A stretch of 64,000 nt of DNA from Sphingomonas palmae (GTDB taxonomy: Bacteria; Pseudomonadota; Alphaproteobacteria; Sphingomonadales; Sphingomonadaceae). The notes beneath the pieces are model-generated. The model searched no databases, was not told where the DNA came from, and saw only the letters and a program-made list of their open reading frames with translations. Shown in pieces: positions 28,191-37,769 of the stretch (within the stretch, counting starts at the first letter, position 1; the number at the start of each line of letters is the position of its first letter). Position numbers and translations under genes: made by a program. The DNA lies in NCBI RefSeq assembly GCF_900109565.1, contig NZ_FNZZ01000003.1, positions 186,001 to 250,000 of the forward strand. The letters are read 5' to 3'.

Positions 28191-28973
28191 TCAGACGATC
28201 CGCTCGACCTCCATCTTCTTGATTTCGGCAATCGCCTTCGCGGGCGAGAGGCCCTTGGGGCAGACGTTGGCGCAATTCATGATCGTGTGGCAGCGATACA
28301 GGCGGAATGGATCCTCCAACGCATCGAGCCGCTCGCCCGTCATCTCGTCACGACTGTCGGCGAGCCAGCGATAGGCCTGGAGCAGGATCGCCGGCCCCAA
28401 AAACTTGTCGGAATTCCACCAATAGCTCGGGCACGAGGTCGAGCAGCATGCGCACAGGATGCACTCGTACAGCCCGTCGAGCTTCGCGCGCTCCTCCGGG
28501 CTCTGCAACCGCTCCTTGCCCGAGGGCGGCGGGGTGACGGTCTGCAGCCACGGCGTAATCGAGGCATATTGCGCGTAGAAGCGCGTGAAGTCGGGCACCA
28601 GGTCCTTGACCACGTCCATCGCGGGCAGGGGGGTGATCTTCACCTCGCCCTTCACGTCCTCGATCGCGGTGGTGCAGGCGAGGCCGTTGCGCCCGTCGAT
28701 GTTCATCGAGCACGAGCCGCAGATGCCCTCCCGACACGACCGGCGGAAGGTAAGCGAGGAGTCCTGCTCGCCCTTGATCTTGATCAGCGCGTCGAGCACC
28801 ATCGGCCCGCACTCGTCGGTGTTGACCTCGAACGTGTCGAAGCGCGGGTTCTCGCCCGAGTCCGGATCGTAGCGGTATATCTTGAAGTTGCGCATCTTGC
28901 CGCCGGGCTGCGGCGAGGGGTGCTTGCTGCCGCCCTTGATCCGGCTGTTCTTGGGCAGGGTGAACTCGGCCAT
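28191..28973 (-). CDS. sdhB: Succinate dehydrogenase iron-sulfur subunit
   Basis: A 260-residue electron-transfer subunit of complex II. The [2Fe-2S] motif is [15 protein letters not shown] with a later Cys; [4Fe-4S] is [12 protein letters not shown]; [3Fe-4S] is [15 protein letters not shown]. It is on the same strand as sdhCDA but 3 kb downstream, separated by three unrelated genes, one of them on the opposite strand, and by a terminator. It must therefore have its own promoter in the 177-nt gap before it. Confidence 0.97.
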   Translation of the reverse strand: MAEFTLPKNSRIKGGSKHPSPQPGGKMRNFKIYRYDPDSGENPRFDTFEVNTDECGPMVLDALIKIKGEQDSSLTFRRSCREGICGSCSMNIDGRNGLACTTAIEDVKGEVKITPLPAMDVVKDLVPDFTRFYAQYASITPWLQTVTPPPSGKERLQSPEERAKLDGLYECILCACCSTSCPSYWWNSDKFLGPAILLQAYRWLADSRDEMTGERLDALEDPFRLYRCHTIMNCANVCPKGLSPAKAIAEIKKMEVERIV

Positions 28974-29086
28974 GCGCGTCTCTTACTCATCTGGTGGCAG
29001 GATCGCAGGCGAGGCACGTCACGATCGCTGTCTGCTCAGTTACCCGATCGCGGCCGCAGCCGCAAACGAGCCTGCATCACTCCTAG

Positions 29087-29129
29087 CGCGGGCGCGCCAA
29101 GGCTCAAGATATAATACGCCGCGCCCGCG
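29087..29129. promoter_or_regulatory. Perfect 10-bp inverted repeat around an AT-rich core, upstream of sdhB
   Basis: CGCGGGCGCG (29087-29096) and CGCGCCCGCG (29120-29129) are exact inverted copies separated by 23 nt. The spacer contains TATAAT on the plus strand (29110-29115) and TATTAT on the minus strand. It lies between the ClpP-like stop and sdhB. It could be an operator over the sdhB promoter or a terminator of the ClpP-like gene; no good -35 box is visible on either strand. Confidence 0.45.
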
Positions 29130-29150
29130 TCTGCCACCATTTGCGCAGGG

Positions 29151-29744
29151 TCAGATGATGTCGAGCACCAGGCCCAGGTCGCGCGCGTGGCTCGCCTCGA
29201 TGTACCAATTGTGCGGCGCGCGCTGCTTCAACTCCTCCAGTGTCACCTGCGTACCGCGGACGAGATCGGCGAAGCCCTCGTCCTGGATGCGGATCGAATC
29301 CTCGATCTCGTTAAGCTTGGCGTTGAGCACGGGCGACAACGTGTTGAGCGGGCCGGACAGTTCGACCGTCGAATTCATCAGCCGCTCGTGGATCATCAGC
29401 CGCGAGTTCTTGGTCAGGAAGCGCTTGTCGGCGGGGAAGGCCGACATGAAGGTCGCGCCGGCGGAATAGACCGCGACCTTGCCGAGGAACAGCGTCTCGC
29501 GGCCGGTATACTCGCGCAACAGGCGGATCGAGTCGCCCATCGCGCGCGCCATTTCAGGATCGCCGCCCAGCGTTGTGATCGACACCACCAGCGGACCTTC
29601 CGCGGGCGCGGCGGCGAGGCCGTCGAGGAATTTGGCATACATCTGATCGTCAACGGTGCCGTAGAGCTGGATGTGCGGACGCGCGAGCAGCGGGTAATTG
29701 TTTGCGTTGCTGGGCGTCGTTGCGGGGGTGCTGGGCTGGTTCAT
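29151..29744 (-). CDS. ClpP-like (S14-fold) protein
   Basis: A 197-residue protein with the Clp protease fold. Nucleophile Ser94 is in AVYSAGATFM and His119 is in LMIHERLM; their 25-residue spacing equals that of ClpP (Ser97/His122). The oxyanion glycines are in ITTLGGDPEMA. The segment aligning with the ClpP catalytic Asp reads HNWYIEASHARDLGLV, so the third triad member is not evident. It is not the housekeeping ClpP (no clpX nearby, divergent sequence). It may be a minor or inactive Clp-fold protein; partners unknown. Confidence 0.8.
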   Translation of the reverse strand: MNQPSTPATTPSNANNYPLLARPHIQLYGTVDDQMYAKFLDGLAAAPAEGPLVVSITTLGGDPEMARAMGDSIRLLREYTGRETLFLGKVAVYSAGATFMSAFPADKRFLTKNSRLMIHERLMNSTVELSGPLNTLSPVLNAKLNEIEDSIRIQDEGFADLVRGTQVTLEELKQRAPHNWYIEASHARDLGLVLDII

Positions 29745-29791
29745 GGCGCGCTTAGCGTCACGCGCTGCGCAAGGTTCCGCCGCTTCTTTGC

Positions 29792-30757
29792 CTATTTAAC
29801 CTGGAGCAAGGCAATCGCGGGCCGGCCAGCGCGCGGGGTCGCGGTGGGCAGATCGCGCTCCAGTGCGGCGAGCCAGGTCCTCGCGCCGGCACCGATCGAC
29901 ACCTGCGGCCGTGAAGGGTCGAGCGACGAGGCACGCTCCCATCCTGCGATCAGCGTCTGCGCCTCCGTGGCCGCGCTGGCGAGTGGTTGTGGTTTTCTGA
30001 GCGCGGTGTTGACCAGCGCATCACCGAAGAAGGTCCAGTCGTTATCGGCCTGACAGCCGAACGACGGGCGATCCGCCGCCGCGGCCGTCACGATCGCGGT
30101 CGTGTCCGACGACAGCATCGGCACGAACACACCCGAATAGCAGGCGCTGAGCAGCAGCAGGCGATTGCGGACGCCGAGCGTCGACAGCTGGTTCCACAAG
30201 CGGGCAGGGGACACCGCGCCATAGCCCTGATCACCGTCGTTATAGTAAAGCCCGAACGGCGCGCCGTGGCTGGTGGTGTAGAGGATCAGCACGTCCTCCG
30301 CCGGGTCCATCACCTCGGCAACGCGCGCGAGCGCGAGGTCGAGGTTGCCGGGGCTGCCCATTGCCAGTTCGCTGTCGCGCGTGCCGTCGCTGCCGGCGAG
30401 CAGGATGACGTGGCCGTCGGCATGGTAGCGGTGCGCGAGCACCCGCGCGGCCTCGCGTGCCTCGCGCCCGAAGACGGGATCGCTGTCGAGCGCGGCGACG
30501 ATCACGAACGCGTCAACCACGCCCGGCCGCTGCGGCCGGACCGCGGCGAGCGCGCGGTCGAGCCGGCGGTGTTCGTCGAGCCGCCATCGTGCGGGCCGGT
30601 CGCGTTCGACATCGATCCCCATGTCGGCCTGGACCTGCGTTTCGTTGTCGCCGCCGGCGAACACCGGGGCGGGGAGGGTGTGTCGAACGGGCTGGTAGGA
30701 TTGCGCAGTCGCGACGGTCGCGATCGATGCAATGACGAGCGGCAGAAACATGCGCAT
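29792..30757 (-). CDS. Secreted C13 (legumain-type) cysteine peptidase
   Basis: A 321-residue exported protein starting at ATG 30757 with AGGGGA upstream; signal peptide LPLVIASIATVATAQS. The caspase-like fold is shown by VLILYTTSHGAPFG (His164) and LLLLSACYSGVFVP (Cys206), the catalytic dyad of peptidase family C13. Family members cleave after Asn or Asp, or act as transamidases (GPI8), but the bacterial ones are mostly uncharacterised. It ends 47 nt before the ClpP-like gene on the same strand, suggesting a two-gene unit. Confidence 0.85.
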   Translation of the reverse strand: MRMFLPLVIASIATVATAQSYQPVRHTLPAPVFAGGDNETQVQADMGIDVERDRPARWRLDEHRRLDRALAAVRPQRPGVVDAFVIVAALDSDPVFGREAREAARVLAHRYHADGHVILLAGSDGTRDSELAMGSPGNLDLALARVAEVMDPAEDVLILYTTSHGAPFGLYYNDGDQGYGAVSPARLWNQLSTLGVRNRLLLLSACYSGVFVPMLSSDTTAIVTAAAADRPSFGCQADNDWTFFGDALVNTALRKPQPLASAATEAQTLIAGWERASSLDPSRPQVSIGAGARTWLAALERDLPTATPRAGRPAIALLQVK

Positions 30758-30857
30758 GGCCAAGGTCCCCTGCGCGCAGATTAGCCGGCACGGCGCATGG
30801 CTCGTCAAGAGCGGATCGCGCTACGCTCCCGCGGTCCGCCTGTCCGGCGCTTGCGCG

Positions 30858-30882
30858 GGAACGCTCGTCCGTCAGGTTCGCT
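30858..30882 (+). promoter_or_regulatory. Weak EcfG-like promoter before the SDR gene
   Basis: GGAAC (30858-30862), 16 nt, CGCT (30879-30882); the general-stress consensus is GGAAC-N16/17-CGTT, so one base differs. It is 30 nt before the start at 30912. Chance occurrence cannot be excluded. Confidence 0.3.
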
Positions 30883-30911
30883 CTGCTGCACATGCGAGAG
30901 GATGCCCGCCT

Positions 30912-31910
30912 ATGTCATTGAAGTTGAAGCCGCTTGATCAACAGGTGATCGTCATCACCGGTGCCTCGTCAGGGATCGGCTTGGTCACCGCGCGGCTTGC
31001 CGCAACCCGCGGCGCGCAGCTGGTGCTGGTCGCGCGTGACGAAAACGCGTTGGGCGAGATCGTGGCGGAGATCGAACAGGCGGGTGGGGAGGCCTATGCG
31101 GTCGCTGCCGACGTCGGCGACCCCGAGGCGGTGCAGCGCGTCGCGCGGCATGCGGTGGCGCGGTTTGGACACGTCGACACCTGGGTCAACAATGCCGGCG
31201 TCGCGATTTATGCCAGACTGCTCGACACGCCGGTCGACGAGCACGAACAGCTGTTCCGCACCAATTACTTCGGTGTCGTCAACGGCTGTGCCGCGGCGGT
31301 GCCGCTGCTGCGCGAGCATGGCGGCGCGCTGATCACCGTCGCCTCGATCGCCGCCGGAATGCCGAGCCCTCTGATGGGCGCCTATGCCGCCAGCAAGCAC
31401 GCGGTGAAAGGCTATATCGATACGCTGCGCGCTGAGTTGTTGCAGGACAGCGCGCCGATCTCGGTTTCGCTGATCCAGCCGTCGGGGATCGACACGCCGG
31501 TCGCCGAGCACGCGCGCAACCACGTCGGCGGCAAGGCGCGCATTCCGCCGCTGGTGTACGATCCCCCGTTGGTGGCAGGGGCGATCCTCGACGCTGCGAC
31601 CCGCCCGACGCGCGGCGTGACGGTGGGCGGCGCGGGCAAGGCGCAGGTGCTGTTCGCGCAACACGCGCCCGCCTTGTTCGACCGCGTGGCGGCGCTGGGT
31701 TCCGCACTGTTCATCGATCCAACGCGCAATCAGCCGCGCCCGGACAATCTGTTTGCTCCGGCGCATGACGGCGTGGAGCAATCGCGTGATCAGACGGGAA
31801 AGGGTTTCAGCGTCTATACGTCGGTGGCGCGGCATCCGGCGGCGACGCTGGCAATCGGCGCGATAGTGGCCGGGGCAGGGCTGTGGTGGCAGCGGCGCCG
31901 CGCGGCGTGA
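30912..31910 (+). CDS. Short-chain dehydrogenase with C-terminal membrane segment
   Basis: A 332-residue classical SDR. Cofactor motif VIVITGASSGIGLVTAR; NNAG at WVNNAGVA; catalytic Ser in VASIAAG and YxxxK in YAASKHAVKG. After the Rossmann domain there is an extension of about 80 residues ending in a hydrophobic helix (AATLAIGAIVAGAGLWW) and RRRAA, a likely C-terminal membrane anchor. Substrate unknown. I start at ATG 30912, which gives the normal N-terminus. It is divergent from the C13 peptidase and convergent with sdhA. Confidence 0.88.
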   Translation: MSLKLKPLDQQVIVITGASSGIGLVTARLAATRGAQLVLVARDENALGEIVAEIEQAGGEAYAVAADVGDPEAVQRVARHAVARFGHVDTWVNNAGVAIYARLLDTPVDEHEQLFRTNYFGVVNGCAAAVPLLREHGGALITVASIAAGMPSPLMGAYAASKHAVKGYIDTLRAELLQDSAPISVSLIQPSGIDTPVAEHARNHVGGKARIPPLVYDPPLVAGAILDAATRPTRGVTVGGAGKAQVLFAQHAPALFDRVAALGSALFIDPTRNQPRPDNLFAPAHDGVEQSRDQTGKGFSVYTSVARHPAATLAIGAIVAGAGLWWQRRRAA

Positions 31911-31916
31911 TCCAAC

Positions 31917-31950
31917 AAGAAACCCGCCGGATGCCGTCCGACGGGTTCTC
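31917..31950 (-). terminator. Terminator between sdhA and the SDR gene
   Basis: AACCCGCCGGA-tgccg-TCCGACGGGTT (31921-31947) forms an 11-bp stem with one mismatch. On the minus strand it is followed by TTTCTTGTT, giving an intrinsic terminator for sdhCDA; it can also act on the convergent SDR transcript. Confidence 0.7.
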
Positions 31951-31974
31951 GTAAGTTCGACCGTAATCGGCGTC

Positions 31975-33774
31975 TTAGTACACGCGCTTCTTCGGCTTGA
32001 TGTACTCGATATCGTCGGTCAGCGAGTAATCGTGGACCGGGCGATAGTCGATCGCGACCTGTCCACCCTTGCCGCCCCAGCCGTCGAACGTGGCGATCGT
32101 GTGCTTCATCCAATTCGCGTCGTCGCGATCGGGGAAGTCCTCGTGCATGTGCGCGCCGCGCGACTCCTTGCGATTGTCGGCCGAGCGCATCGTGACGACC
32201 GCCTGCGACAGCAGATTGTCGAGCTCGAGCGTCTCGACCAAGTCGGTGTTCCAGATCAGCGAGCGGTCCTTGACCGACACGTCGCCGATTGAGGAATAGA
32301 CCTGATCGATCTTCTCGACACCCTCGGCAAGCAGCGCGGTGTCGCGGAACACCGCGCAATGCTTCTGCATCGTCTGCTGCATCTCGCGACGGATATGCGC
32401 GGTCGGCGTCGAGCCGGCGGCGTTGCGGAACGTGTCGAGGCGGGTCAGCGCCATCTCCTCCGACCCCTTCGGCAGCGGATTGTGCGTCGTGTTGGGCTTG
32501 AGGATATCCTTGATCCGCAGACCCGTCGCGCGGCCGAACACGACCAAATCGATCAGGCTGTTCGAGCCGAGGCGGTTGGCGCCGTGGACTGAGACGCACG
32601 CCGCCTCGCCGACCGCGAACAGGCCTGGTACGACCGCGTCGGGGTTGCCGTCGCGAAGGTTGACGACCTCACCGTGATAGTTGGTCGGGATGCCGCCCAT
32701 GTTGTAGTGAACCGTCGGCGTCACGGGCAGCGGCTGGCGAGTCAGGTCGACGCCGGCGAAGATCTTGCCCGTCTCGGTGATGCCGGGCAGCCGCTCGTGC
32801 AGCACCTTGGGATCGATGTGATCGAGGTGAAGGTAGATGTGGTCGCCGTTCGGGCCGACACCGCGACCTTCGCGCATCTCCGCCGCCATCGAGCGCGCGA
32901 CGACGTCGCGGCTGGCGAGGTCTTTCGCGCTCGGCGCATAGCGCTCCATGAAGCGCTCACCCTCGGAGTTGGTGAGGTAGCCGCCTTCGCCGCGCGCGCC
33001 CTCGGTGATGAGCACGCCCGCGCCGTAGATGCCGGTCGGGTGGAACTGCACGAACTCCATGTCCTGCAGGGGCAGGCCGGCGCGCAGCACCATCGCGTTG
33101 CCGTCGCCGGTGCAGGTGTGCGCCGAGGTCGCGGAGAAATAGCAGCGTCCGTAGCCGCCAGTCGCCAGCACGACATTGTGCGCGCGGAAACGGTGGATCG
33201 AGCCGTCTTCCATGCACAGCGCGATCACGCCGCGGCAGACGCCGTTTTCCATGATCAGGTCGAGCGCGAAATATTCGACGTAGAAGTCGGCGTCGTACTT
33301 CAGCGACTGCTGGTACAGCGCGTGAAGCATCGCGTGGCCGGTACGGTCGGCGGCGGCGCAGGTGCGCTGCACCGGCGGACCTTCGCCCATGTTCTGCATG
33401 TGACCGCCGAACGGACGCTGGTAGATCGTGCCGTTGTCGTTGCGGCTGAACGGCACACCCGCGTGCTCAAGCTCGTACACCGCCTGCGGTGCCTCGCGCA
33501 CCATATACTCGATCGCGTCCTGGTCGCCGAGCCAGTCGGAGCCCTTGACCGTGTCGAACATGTGCCACGACCAATGGTCGGGTGAGTTGTTGCCGAGGCT
33601 GGCGGCGATGCCGCCCTGCGCGGCAACGGTGTGGCTGCGCGTCGGGAACACCTTGGTGATGCAGGCGGTCTTCAAACCGCTTTCCGCGATGCCCATCGTG
33701 GCGCGCAGGCCCGAGCCGCCCGCGCCGACGACGACGGCGTCATAGGTATGGTCGATGATCTGATAGGCAGCCAT
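31975..33774 (-). CDS. sdhA: Succinate dehydrogenase flavoprotein subunit
   Basis: A 599-residue FAD subunit of complex II. FAD motif [16 protein letters not shown]; covalent-flavin histidine in [12 protein letters not shown]; active-site segments [18 protein letters not shown] and [13 protein letters not shown] start at ATG 33774 ([15 protein letters not shown]), which overlaps the sdhD stop by one base. The longer upstream frame is not needed. Confidence 0.97.
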   Translation of the reverse strand: MAAYQIIDHTYDAVVVGAGGSGLRATMGIAESGLKTACITKVFPTRSHTVAAQGGIAASLGNNSPDHWSWHMFDTVKGSDWLGDQDAIEYMVREAPQAVYELEHAGVPFSRNDNGTIYQRPFGGHMQNMGEGPPVQRTCAAADRTGHAMLHALYQQSLKYDADFYVEYFALDLIMENGVCRGVIALCMEDGSIHRFRAHNVVLATGGYGRCYFSATSAHTCTGDGNAMVLRAGLPLQDMEFVQFHPTGIYGAGVLITEGARGEGGYLTNSEGERFMERYAPSAKDLASRDVVARSMAAEMREGRGVGPNGDHIYLHLDHIDPKVLHERLPGITETGKIFAGVDLTRQPLPVTPTVHYNMGGIPTNYHGEVVNLRDGNPDAVVPGLFAVGEAACVSVHGANRLGSNSLIDLVVFGRATGLRIKDILKPNTTHNPLPKGSEEMALTRLDTFRNAAGSTPTAHIRREMQQTMQKHCAVFRDTALLAEGVEKIDQVYSSIGDVSVKDRSLIWNTDLVETLELDNLLSQAVVTMRSADNRKESRGAHMHEDFPDRDDANWMKHTIATFDGWGGKGGQVAIDYRPVHDYSLTDDIEYIKPKKRVY

Positions 33775-34151
33775 TACTGCGCGGCTCCGAAGGCGATCTT
33801 GAGAATGGAGAAGATGGCGACACCGGCAATCGCGGCGGCGTAGACGTTGAGCAGCACAATCGCGACAAAGCGGCTCTGCATCCGCGCGTAATCCTCGATC
33901 GCGACCTGCAGCCCCAGGCGGAAGTGGTACACGACCGAGACGACCAGCAGCAGCATCGGGATCGCCGCCCAGGCCGAGCCGAGCCACAGCCGGACGGTTG
34001 CGAAATCATAGGCCGGCAGCATCGCCAGCGAGGCGAGCAGCCACACCATCAGCAGCAGGTTGGTGCCAGCGGTCAGTTTTTGATGCCACCAGTGGTGCAC
34101 GCCCTCGTGCGCGCTGCCGTAGCCGCGGACGCGGCCGAGTTCAGTGCTCAT
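33774..34151 (-). CDS. sdhD: Succinate dehydrogenase membrane anchor subunit
   Basis: A 125-residue protein with three membrane helices that binds quinone and haem b with Sdh[19 protein letters not shown] begins the first helix; [17 protein letters not shown] is the conserved segment with the haem and quinone residues. The start and stop each overlap the neighbouring sdh genes by one base, so sdhC, sdhD and sdhA are tightly coupled. Confidence 0.93.
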   Translation of the reverse strand: MSTELGRVRGYGSAHEGVHHWWHQKLTAGTNLLLMVWLLASLAMLPAYDFATVRLWLGSAWAAIPMLLLVVSVVYHFRLGLQVAIEDYARMQSRFVAIVLLNVYAAAIAGVAIFSILKIAFGAAQ

Positions 34152-34585
34152 TACTTCAACCCCAGCCAGAGCCAGAACAGGATCGTCATCACGATCGAGA
34201 AGACGAAGGTCATTCGCGCGAACAGCTGGTTGGTCTTGAGCTCGAACGCCGCACCCGTGTCCATCACGAGGTGGCGGATGCCGCTCGCCATGTGCTGGAA
34301 CACCGACCAGGTCAGCCCGATGCCGACGACGTAGCCGACGATGTTCAGGTGCCCGTTCGAGGTGGTGAACACGTCGCGGAAGGTCGCATACGCACTCTCA
34401 CCCGCTGCGATCGCGGCGAGGAACCACACCAGCAGGATCGCGCCCACCGTCGCCATCACCGCGCCGGTCGCACGGTGCGTGATCGAGGTCAGCATCGCGG
34501 GGCTGAAACGGTAGTGGAATTGCATCGGGCCCGTGAAGAGGTGCGGGCTCCTCGGGCGGGATCGGGGGGCGGGTCGGCTGGCCAA
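34151..34585 (-). CDS. sdhC: Succinate dehydrogenase cytochrome b556 subunit
   Basis: A 144-residue three-helix membrane subunit. SITHRATGAVMA is the family signature near the first helix and HMASGIRHLVMDTG holds the haem-ligand histidine. The N-terminal RSPHL motif agrees with other SdhC proteins. The start is a TTG at 34585, with AGGAA 6 nt upstream; there is no ATG upstream in this frame with a better site. It is the first gene of sdhCDA, divergent from the chemoreceptor gene. Confidence 0.92.
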   Translation of the reverse strand: MASRPAPRSRPRSPHLFTGPMQFHYRFSPAMLTSITHRATGAVMATVGAILLVWFLAAIAAGESAYATFRDVFTTSNGHLNIVGYVVGIGLTWSVFQHMASGIRHLVMDTGAAFELKTNQLFARMTFVFSIVMTILFWLWLGLK

Positions 34586-34698
34586 CGTCGGTTCCTTTCA
34601 ACTGCATGCCCTTAACCGCCATGCCGCGCGATGCAAGGGTGGTGGCACGTCCGGCACGTCTAACGCGGCATTAACCGGTTGGCGGTACACGCAAGGCC

Positions 34699-36075
34699 AT
34701 GACCTTCATGACGCAGCGCCCCGTGCCGACCGATCTGCCGACACCCGGTTCGATCGCGGCGAAACTGGATCTGGCCGCGCGGTTCCGCGTGTTCGATGCC
34801 GATGGCCGGCTGGCGACGATGAGCCGCACGACGTGGGAGGCGATCGCGCCCGACGTGGTAGCGATCTCGACCGCTTACTGGCACCAATGGCTGCGCTGTT
34901 TCGAGAGCGGCAAGGTGTGGGCGCCGCATGATACCGAGCGAATGATCGAGCTCGGCTGCGCGTTCCTCGAAAGCCGCTTCCTGCGCACGCGCGAGCGCGC
35001 CTGGGTCGAATCGATCGAGCGATCGGTCGCGTCGGCCTATGCCGCCGACGTGACGCCAATGGCACTACTGTCGATGATCAGCGCGAGCGACCGTGCCGCG
35101 CTCGACAGCCTGATGAGCCGCGTGCCGCAGGGTGACGCGCGGCTGGCCGAGCTGGTCGACACGCTGATGCGGCTGTCGGCTCTTGAGGGCGAAATCACGG
35201 TCGAACTTTACAACGCCTATCGCGAGCATAGCGCGCAGGTCGCGCGCGACCGGCTGGCGGTCGAATTTCGTGACGGCATCGCGGTGACGGTCGAGGCGGC
35301 GACGCAGAACGGCGACGGGCTGCGCCAGCAGGCGGCGGGCGCGTCGGCCTCGGCGCGCGGCATGCTGGGCAAGGCGAGCGAAGTCGCAGCCGCCGCCGAG
35401 CAATCGGCGGTCGCGATGCGTGATGCTGCATCGACTGCGGCCGGGCTGATCCGCGCGATCGAGGACGCCCGCGTCGAGGTGGAGGCCGCGGCCGAGATCG
35501 CGACCAAGGCAGGGCGGCAGGCGGGCGACGCGGTCAGCGTCTCCGAAGCGCTGAGTGAGCATGCGAAGTCGATCGAGTCGATCCTGGGGCTGATCCGCGA
35601 CATCGCGGGACAGACCAATCTGCTTGCATTGAACGCCACGATCGAGGCGGCGCGCGCAGGTGATGCCGGGCGCGGCTTCGCGGTGGTGGCGCAGGAGGTG
35701 AAAAGCCTTGCCAACCAGACCGCGCGCGCCACCGACGATATCGCGGGCAAGATCGCGGCGATCCAGACCGCGACGCGCACCACGGTCGATACCTCCGCCT
35801 CAATCCGCACCACCGTGCTGGAGGTGCAGGACTCGGCCACGCGCATTCGCCACGCGATGGAAGCACAGGCGCATACCGTCACCGCGATCACCGCCGCGGT
35901 CGACGAGACCGCGCTCGCCGCCGATTCGATGTCGCACACGATCGCGGCGATCCGATCGGACACCGAGGGTGTGGCGAGCGAGATCGACGCGTTGCAGGAC
36001 GAGTTCGCGCACGTTGGCGCCCGGCTGGAAGCGCTGCGCGGGTCGGCGGAGGAGTTCGCGCGCAGCGTCGCCTGA
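34699..36075 (+). CDS. Soluble chemoreceptor with globin-like sensor domain
   Basis: A 458-residue cytoplasmic transducer with no membrane segment. Residues about 20-180 are helical and resemble the protoglobin domain of globin-coupled sensors. The C-terminal half is an MCP signalling coiled coil with the hairpin tip [20 protein letters not shown] and [15 protein letters not shown], which binds CheA/CheW. In the putative F helix, where haem globins have H-x-R-I-G, this protein reads [10 protein letters not shown], so the proximal histidine seems absent. It may be a haem-free sensor or use another ligand. It is divergent from sdhC. Confidence 0.8.
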   Translation: MTFMTQRPVPTDLPTPGSIAAKLDLAARFRVFDADGRLATMSRTTWEAIAPDVVAISTAYWHQWLRCFESGKVWAPHDTERMIELGCAFLESRFLRTRERAWVESIERSVASAYAADVTPMALLSMISASDRAALDSLMSRVPQGDARLAELVDTLMRLSALEGEITVELYNAYREHSAQVARDRLAVEFRDGIAVTVEAATQNGDGLRQQAAGASASARGMLGKASEVAAAAEQSAVAMRDAASTAAGLIRAIEDARVEVEAAAEIATKAGRQAGDAVSVSEALSEHAKSIESILGLIRDIAGQTNLLALNATIEAARAGDAGRGFAVVAQEVKSLANQTARATDDIAGKIAAIQTATRTTVDTSASIRTTVLEVQDSATRIRHAMEAQAHTVTAITAAVDETALAADSMSHTIAAIRSDTEGVASEIDALQDEFAHVGARLEALRGSAEEFARSVA

Positions 36076-36127
36076 GGCGCCCGCCCGGCGTTGCTGCGCG
36101 CGGCGAGGCGCCGTACAGCCGCGGTCA

Positions 36128-36826
36128 ATGAGCAATATTCTTCTCACCGGATCGAGCCGCGGCATCGGCGCGGCGATCGCCGAAGCGCTGACGAGTGCGG
36201 GCCATCAGGTCGTCGGACATGGCACCGCGAGCGGCGTGCCCGCTGACTTCGCCGATCCGAAAGCGCCAGACCAATTGTGGGACACCGCGCTCGAGCGGCT
36301 GGACGGGCGCATCGACGTGCTGATCAACAATGCCGGCGTGTTCGAGGCCAATCCGCTCGACAGCGCGGACGACGCGTGGCTTTCGGGGTGGGAGCGGACG
36401 ATGCAGGTCAATCTGACCGCCTCCGCCATCCTGTGCCGTCGCGCTGTCCTGCACTGGCGGGAGAGTGGACATGGCGGGCGAATCGTCAATGTCGCCAGCC
36501 GCGCCGCCTATCGCGGCGACAGCCCGGCGCACTGGCATTATGCCGCGTCGAAGGCCGGTATGGTGGCGATGACCAAGACGATCGCGCGGGGTTATGCCGG
36601 TGAGGGCATTCTGGCGTTTGCGATCTGCCCGGGGTTCACGATGACCGGGATGGCGGAGGACTATCTCGCCAGCCGCGGCGGGGACAAGCTTCTCGCCGAC
36701 ATTCCGCTCGGCCGCGTCGCATCGCCCGAGGAGGTCGCGGAGACTGCGCGCTGGCTCGCGATCGATGCGCCGGCATCGATGACAGGCGCTGTGATCGACG
36801 TGAACGGGGCGAGCTATGTCCGCTGA
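36128..36826 (+). CDS. Short-chain dehydrogenase/reductase
   Basis: A 232-residue SDR with N-terminal ILLTGSSRGIGAAIAEAL, VLINNAGVFE, catalytic serine in VNVASRAAYRG, YxxxK in YAASKAGMVAM, and the typical C-terminal TGAVIDVNGASYVR. Residues around GHGTASG suggest NADP use, though this is uncertain. The 3' end overlaps prmA by 11 nt, so it is cotranscribed with it. Substrate unknown. Confidence 0.88.
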   Translation: MSNILLTGSSRGIGAAIAEALTSAGHQVVGHGTASGVPADFADPKAPDQLWDTALERLDGRIDVLINNAGVFEANPLDSADDAWLSGWERTMQVNLTASAILCRRAVLHWRESGHGGRIVNVASRAAYRGDSPAHWHYAASKAGMVAMTKTIARGYAGEGILAFAICPGFTMTGMAEDYLASRGGDKLLADIPLGRVASPEEVAETARWLAIDAPASMTGAVIDVNGASYVR

Positions 36827-37763
36827 AACGATTGACAGCTGGCGCGTCACGCTGCCGTGCACCCGCGCCGAGGCCGAGGCGATCGACGCCGCCGACGACC
36901 TGACGATCGACGCGGTGCTGATGACGACCGAGGAGGTCGAGGACGACCGCGAGCACTGGCGGCTCGACGCTTATTGCGAGCACGAGCCCGACGCCGCGAT
37001 GATCGCGGCGCTTGTCGCGCTGGTGCCGAGTGCGGCGGGCGCGAAGCCGGTCATCGAGCCGCTGACCGCGCAGGATTGGGTGACGATGAGCCAGGCGGGG
37101 CTCGAGCCGATCCGCGAGGGCCGCTTCGTGGTGCACACCAGCGCGCACCCGATCGCGCCGCTCGAGGGTGGCCGCGCGTTCCTGATCGACGCCGGGCAGG
37201 CGTTCGGGACCGGGCACCATGCGACGACCGCGGGGTGTCTGGCGATGCTCGACGGGTTGGCGGATAAGACGTTCGACAACGTGATCGATCTGGGCACCGG
37301 CACGGGCCTGCTCGCTTTCGCGGCACAGCATCTGTGGCCGGCGGCGGCGATCACCGCGACCGACATCGATCCGGCAGCGATCGTGGTGACCGAACAAAAT
37401 GCGGCGGCGAACGGCGTGTCGGGGCTGCGGCTGGTGGTCGCGGACGGCGCGTTGAGCGATGTGATCGCGACCCATGCACCCTATGATCTGGTGATCGCCA
37501 ACATCCTGGCCGGGCCGCTGATCTCGATGGCGCCGGAGGTGGCGGCGATCGCTGAACCGGGCGCGGCGATCGTGCTGGCTGGACTGCTGGAAACGCAGCG
37601 TGCCGAAGTGGTCGCGGCGTTTGAGGCGTGCGGTTGCGTGCTGGAGGCAGTCGACCGGCGCGGCGACTGGACGATCCTGCGGCTGCGCGGCGGCGAGGTG
37701 CGCTACGTGCCGACCAAGCCGATCGATCCCAAGGGGCGCGACGGCTGGGCCCTCGACCTGTAG
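36816..37763 (+). CDS. prmA: Ribosomal protein L11 methyltransferase
   Basis: A 315-residue SAM-dependent enzyme that trimethylates ribosomal protein L11. The N-terminal half is the L11-recognition domain. AFGTGHHATTAGCLAML precedes motif I (VIDLGTGTGLLAFAA), TATDIDPAAIVVT is motif II, and VIANILAGPL is the NPPY-like loop of PrmA. It is coupled to the preceding SDR by an 11-nt overlap and converges with the DedA gene. Confidence 0.93.
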   Translation: MSAETIDSWRVTLPCTRAEAEAIDAADDLTIDAVLMTTEEVEDDREHWRLDAYCEHEPDAAMIAALVALVPSAAGAKPVIEPLTAQDWVTMSQAGLEPIREGRFVVHTSAHPIAPLEGGRAFLIDAGQAFGTGHHATTAGCLAMLDGLADKTFDNVIDLGTGTGLLAFAAQHLWPAAAITATDIDPAAIVVTEQNAAANGVSGLRLVVADGALSDVIATHAPYDLVIANILAGPLISMAPEVAAIAEPGAAIVLAGLLETQRAEVVAAFEACGCVLEAVDRRGDWTILRLRGGEVRYVPTKPIDPKGRDGWALDL

Positions 37764-37769
37764 CGCGCC

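Noticed and set aside
29110..29115. TATAAT as a strong plus-strand promoter
   Set aside because: There is no -35 box at normal distance and no plus-strand gene until 30912.
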